A stretch of DNA of 64,000 nucleotides from NCBI GenBank assembly GCA_963693085.1, contig OY856409.1:1538037072-1538101071 (forward strand). Direction: 5' to 3'. The notes beneath the pieces are model-generated. The model did no database searches and had not been told where the DNA came from. It saw only the letters and a list, made by a program, of their open reading frames with translations. Origin of the DNA: Alisma plantago-aquatica (Eukaryota > Streptophyta > Magnoliopsida > Alismatales > Alismataceae). Shown piece after piece: positions 60,384 through 64,000 of this stretch; positions within the stretch are counted from its first letter, which is position 1, and each line of letters opens with the position of its first letter. Position numbers and translations under genes: made by a program.

Positions 60384-62318
60384 AAATTATAAACCCCTAA
60401 CAAAAATTTCATCTCCGAAATCCAGATAAAGGAAGACAGATATATTTCATTCATCATACTATCTAGTCTTCACATATCATCTCCTTATTATGGAGACACC
60501 ATAAAACTTTGATCAGTACAAAATGTTTTCATACAAGATTCTCATAGAATCAACACACAAGGCACATGCTCCACTGTCCCTCATCATTGACTGTGGAATT
60601 AATTTTGTGTCAAGTAACACTTTTCTTATTCAAAGAAACCTTATACATTATTTATTAATATCATGTTTATGCAAAGCATAAACCCCTAACATATGATGTT
60701 CATATTATTTTATATAATTAGACTAATTTCATAGTTGATCACTCTAGGTAGCCAACATAAACCATCTGATATTTCTCAGATACCAGAATCTTTTACATTG
60801 GTATCTATCTCATGTGTTGAGAACACATCTCATATTTCTCTTCCTTTCATCTTGGAACATTAATTGTTACATATGTCCTCATCTTGGGACCAAAGTCTAA
60901 GATAAACTGATACTTTTCTAAGTATCCTTCACATGAACATTTTTATCTTATGCACATCAAGTGTCCTAAGACCCACTTGATTGCCATGTCCCTGAAAGGA
61001 AAGAAAACAAGGATTCATATTCCTCTTATTAATTCATATATTTTCAACTATTCATGAACCATTTATTCTTTGTCTCATCCTAGGTTCCTTGCCTTTAACA
61101 TAGGAATTTGTAAGGATGGTTGCATGTCATTATCCCTTTCTTTATTATTATCTAGCATGTTTATGATCATTTCATGATCTCATCATATTTCCCATTTCCT
61201 CGTTATGGAAAAGACCTTTATTATACTTGCATCATTATTGAACAGGGTTCATTTCCCTTATTCTTATTCTGATCTTATGAGGAGTACACTTTTAGTTCCT
61301 CACACAACATGCTCATCTGATATTATCTCATACTTCACTTTCTTATGCTTAGGATATGACACATTTATTCATTCCATATTTCTGATTTCATGATACTCAT
61401 TAGATTGCCTCAGAATGACTACTTGATCAGAGCAATCAAAAAGACAACAATCTAAGAGTTTCCATACTCTCTTCATCATCAGTAGTTGTATACCTGACCA
61501 GGGCATATAAATACTGAGATTAAGTGGTATGCACTTTGTATACTATCATATTCCTTCTTTTTCATATTATTACAAGCATAAGGTTTAACATCCCTGGATT
61601 CCATCCAGGCATCTCTTCTATACCTCATCTTCTCTCATAGAGGTAAGATCAACATAAAACATTTGTAATGTTTTACCATGCAAAACATAAGTCCTCATAG
61701 GACTAAACAAGGAAAGTTCAATCAATTACTTTCTCAATTAAATCCAGGGAATCATTTGATATATGTGAGTGACATTATCTTGTCTAACCGGTCATGATTC
61801 GTGGATTATTCACTGCCTTAGGCTAACTCTGCCTCAAAAGTTGATTCAACGGGCTAAGGTTGAGCATAGACTCAATTTAAGTCCAAAAATTCATCATTTC
61901 CTTTTTCTTCAACCTACTGATGCTGATTACAAATCCTATTGATATCTAAAACATCATAACTGGAGGCTGGTAATCTAGCTTACACTGCCAATGCTTGATC
62001 CACTATTTACATTATTGTTGCCCTAAATTCTTCAACAATAATACTTTAAGAAGGATTTTCTTATTATAGCTGGATCAGCTAGGGGATTCTCAGGCAATTA
62101 TCTCTCTCTCTTGCCTACTCCCATGCACCTCTTCTTGGTGCAACATTGCTACTTTCAGCAGCAACCTCCTCATGTGACCGAGTGATCTTTAGGTTCTTCT
62201 ACTCTTATACGAGCAGAAGACACTATCAGATACACTGGATGACACCAGAACAGACTCTACTACCTTATTCCTATGTCTCTGTAGACTCAGCAAACCTAGA
62301 GCTCTGATACCACTAATT
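60384..62318 (-). other. Element X interior (1.9 kb, non-coding)
   Basis: Begins AAATTATAAACCCCTAAC (minus-strand polypurine-like GTTAGGGGTTTATA) and ends at the primer site. There is no frame over 62 codons and no retroelement domain. Two segments match the interior of Y (61403-61545 and 62278-62312). Confidence 0.7.
62301..62312 (-). other. Element X primer-binding site
   Basis: GCTCTGATACCA, exact complement of TGGTATCAGAGC, six bases from the right LTR start at 62319. Confidence 0.9.
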
Positions 62319-64000
62319 TGTGGCATTCAACTCACAAAAATAGGATTTACTTAAGCGGAAGCGAATCATTTGCAGCGGATTACTGAAAATCGCTAAAAAC
62401 TAAAACTTTTTGCAAAGAGATCCACACATAGGAAATCTTTTCCATAAAGAACCATTGTATAATATTTACATTTTGGTTCAATCGTACATAACCTATACCA
62501 TCTCTTCTCAGAGATTACAACATCAGCTGCCCTATAACATTATACACAGACAACATACGAATCTCGAGGCATCAAGCCAAAATCTCAACGATTCATTAAA
62601 ACACTAACTATAAACTCCAAGGACCCGAGAGTACAGAGACGACACATAGGACTTTCTAACTACATAACTTGACAGACAGTATCTCCACCTGAGATCTCAC
62701 TACTGTCCCTGATGTTATTGTTGTTGTCCTTTCCCTACAATGGGATTTCTGCTTCTTTGTATGTGTCCACCTAAAAAGTTGGATCCCACGGGGGTGAGAC
62801 AATTGTAAATTGCCCCAGCGGGAGATATAACTCTCCGCCAAAATATTGTTATAGCAATTTATTAAAATAAATTGAGCAGAAGGATTTATATATAATTAAC
62901 AGTAGATAAATCATTGTATGAACAAAGTGAAGTAATCTCCTTTCCCAAGAGAACATTACATCTACTCATGGTAGAATCAGAGTTCATCCATCTACTTGCA
63001 ATGAATATAAAGATATATGATTAACATCTATCAACTAGAGATGCATAAAGGTAATGTAACATCAGCCAATGAAATTATGTATTCAATCCTTAAGAAAACA
63101 TGCTATACAACTAATTACATTTTACAATCACACTTATGCCCTGAGGAGATGAGGTATACCGCTCATACTCCAACCGACCACTGCGAAGTCAAAATTGGTA
63201 CCATACAAGGTCTATGGAAGACCCGGATTCCCAAGACCTCTCACATCTCAGTCAGTACGAGACAACATTTAGGACATCTTGTGTCTCTGCTACATAGCTT
63301 TCCAGGGTATACTGGCAACTTCGCTATAGAGTTACAGCGTCAAATGCACTCTCATCGGCAATCGAGAGATTTAATGTTTATCTCCATCGACCCGACATTA
63401 ATTCCATTGGGAGATGTGTACAACATCTATCCCAATCATCTAGAGATTCGTGATACATCCATCCCGGAAGCATGAAGGGTTGAGAGGTTTAATGTTTACC
63501 TTCCATCAATTCCTTCATAAGGACATAAGGATATTTTTGCCCATTTACCCTCACATATTCAAAATATGCATTCCAGGGTTTGCCGCGGAGCACCCGTTTC
63601 ACCATTACCTATTTTTGACGATGATGGATCTATGGTCAGGGCTCTACATGATATGATTTCACTTAATTAATTAAGTACATTTTCATATTCTTTTAGCATC
63701 AACCAAGTTCTCAAACATGACTTATTACAACAATGCTATAGAGAGACATTTTCCCTTTTCATCAAATACTTATCAGTCTTTCAAAGACCTTGGGAACTCA
63801 ATCCCTCATTTCAATATTGGGAATTATCATCCCTTCACAATCTCATCACCATAATCATATGGTTCTAGGTATTCAAACCCTTAGCTCATCATTGAGCATC
63901 ATTACCATCTATTAGGTAATCATCACCTTCAGGTCATCTGACCAAGGCATTCATGATACTTGTTACACAAGCATCACACATGGCTCACAAGGCCACAAAG
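62319..64000 (-). repeat. Element X 5' LTR (right copy), cut by window end
   Basis: Matches 44189-45828. It contains a 152-codon plus-strand frame at 63017-63475 that is broken in the left copy and lies antisense to the element, so it is not called as a gene. Roughly 4.4 kb of this LTR should follow the window. Confidence 0.85.

Larger units (their letters stand above)
44189..64000 (-). mobile_element. Element X: giant-LTR non-autonomous retrotransposon (runs off the window)
   Basis: Identical LTR starts TGTGGCATYCAACTCACA occur at 44189 and 62319. Left of the second one is GCTCTGATACCA, the complement of the initiator-methionine primer site, so X reads right to left. Taking out Y, the left LTR is about 6.1 kb (44189-49323 plus 59390-60383); the interior is 1.9 kb (60384-62318) and has no coding domain. 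The right LTR is cut by the window edge. LTR identity over the shared 1.7 kb is about 93-95% by eye. The insertion site is inside A's 3' LTR. Superfamily cannot be assigned from coding sequence; long LTRs and similarity in style to Z suggest Ty3/gypsy (inference). Confidence 0.82.

Noticed and set aside
63017..63475. 152-codon plus-strand frame in X's right LTR
   Set aside because: Antisense to the element and broken in the left LTR (44888-45294); no domain. The parts that resemble Y are conserved as DNA blocks, not as protein.
1..64000. tRNA or rRNA genes
   Set aside because: No cloverleaf-forming tRNA or conserved rRNA core was recognised. The TGGTATCAGAGC-like sites are retrotransposon primer-binding sites, not tRNA genes.

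Overview
The window is plant nuclear heterochromatin and consists almost entirely of nested transposable elements. The sequence is AT-rich. It carries copia-type gag and reverse transcriptase/RNase H remnants, primer-binding sites matching plant initiator-methionine tRNA, a complete CACTA (En/Spm) DNA transposon with the plant domain set (transposase-associated, TNP2, DUF4218, DUF4216), and a B3-like protein, a fold otherwise characteristic of plants. All this points to a flowering plant with a large genome; the species cannot be fixed from this sequence. I found no convincing host gene, tRNA, rRNA or CRISPR array. Every coding region supported here belongs to a transposon.

Layout. 1-3188 is flanking DNA with nested foldback (MITE-like) repeats. 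3189-14999 is LTR element Z (minus strand, Ty3/gypsy by its polyprotein tail), with 3.3 kb LTRs, a 2.2 kb mostly non-coding interior, the target duplication ATAAT on both sides and a 3.0 kb solo LTR (S, 9383-12392) inside its right LTR. 15005-18370 is unassigned flank. From 18371 the rest is one stack. Copia element A (plus strand) has its 5' LTR interrupted by copia element B (18672-27855, target duplication ACAAT), its leader interrupted by the CACTA element (30397-38052, target duplication CAT), and its 3' LTR (42498-44188) interrupted by element X (minus strand, 44189 to beyond the window). The left LTR of X is in turn interrupted by element Y (minus strand, 49324-59384).

A and B are related copia elements. 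Each keeps a decayed gag and RT/RNase H remnants, but a shared non-coding segment sits where protease and integrase belong, so they look like a non-autonomous lineage moved in trans. X, Y and Z have very long LTRs (about 6.1, 4.3 and 3.3 kb) around short interiors (1.9, 1.1 and 2.2 kb), as in LARD-type non-autonomous elements. X and Y share conserved blocks in the LTRs and next to the primer-binding site.

The CACTA element is the most gene-like part. In order it holds a left terminus with GCGTCGGTT hairpins, a GC-rich block, a foldback, a 138-residue B3-like protein, a TNP2-type transposase with two single-base frameshifts, a small two-exon second gene, another foldback, and a right terminus with the same hairpins. 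The hairpin motif resembles the TGTCGG site known for auxin-response-factor B3 domains. This suggests, as a hypothesis only, that the element carries its own B3-type terminus-binding protein in place of a classical TnpA.
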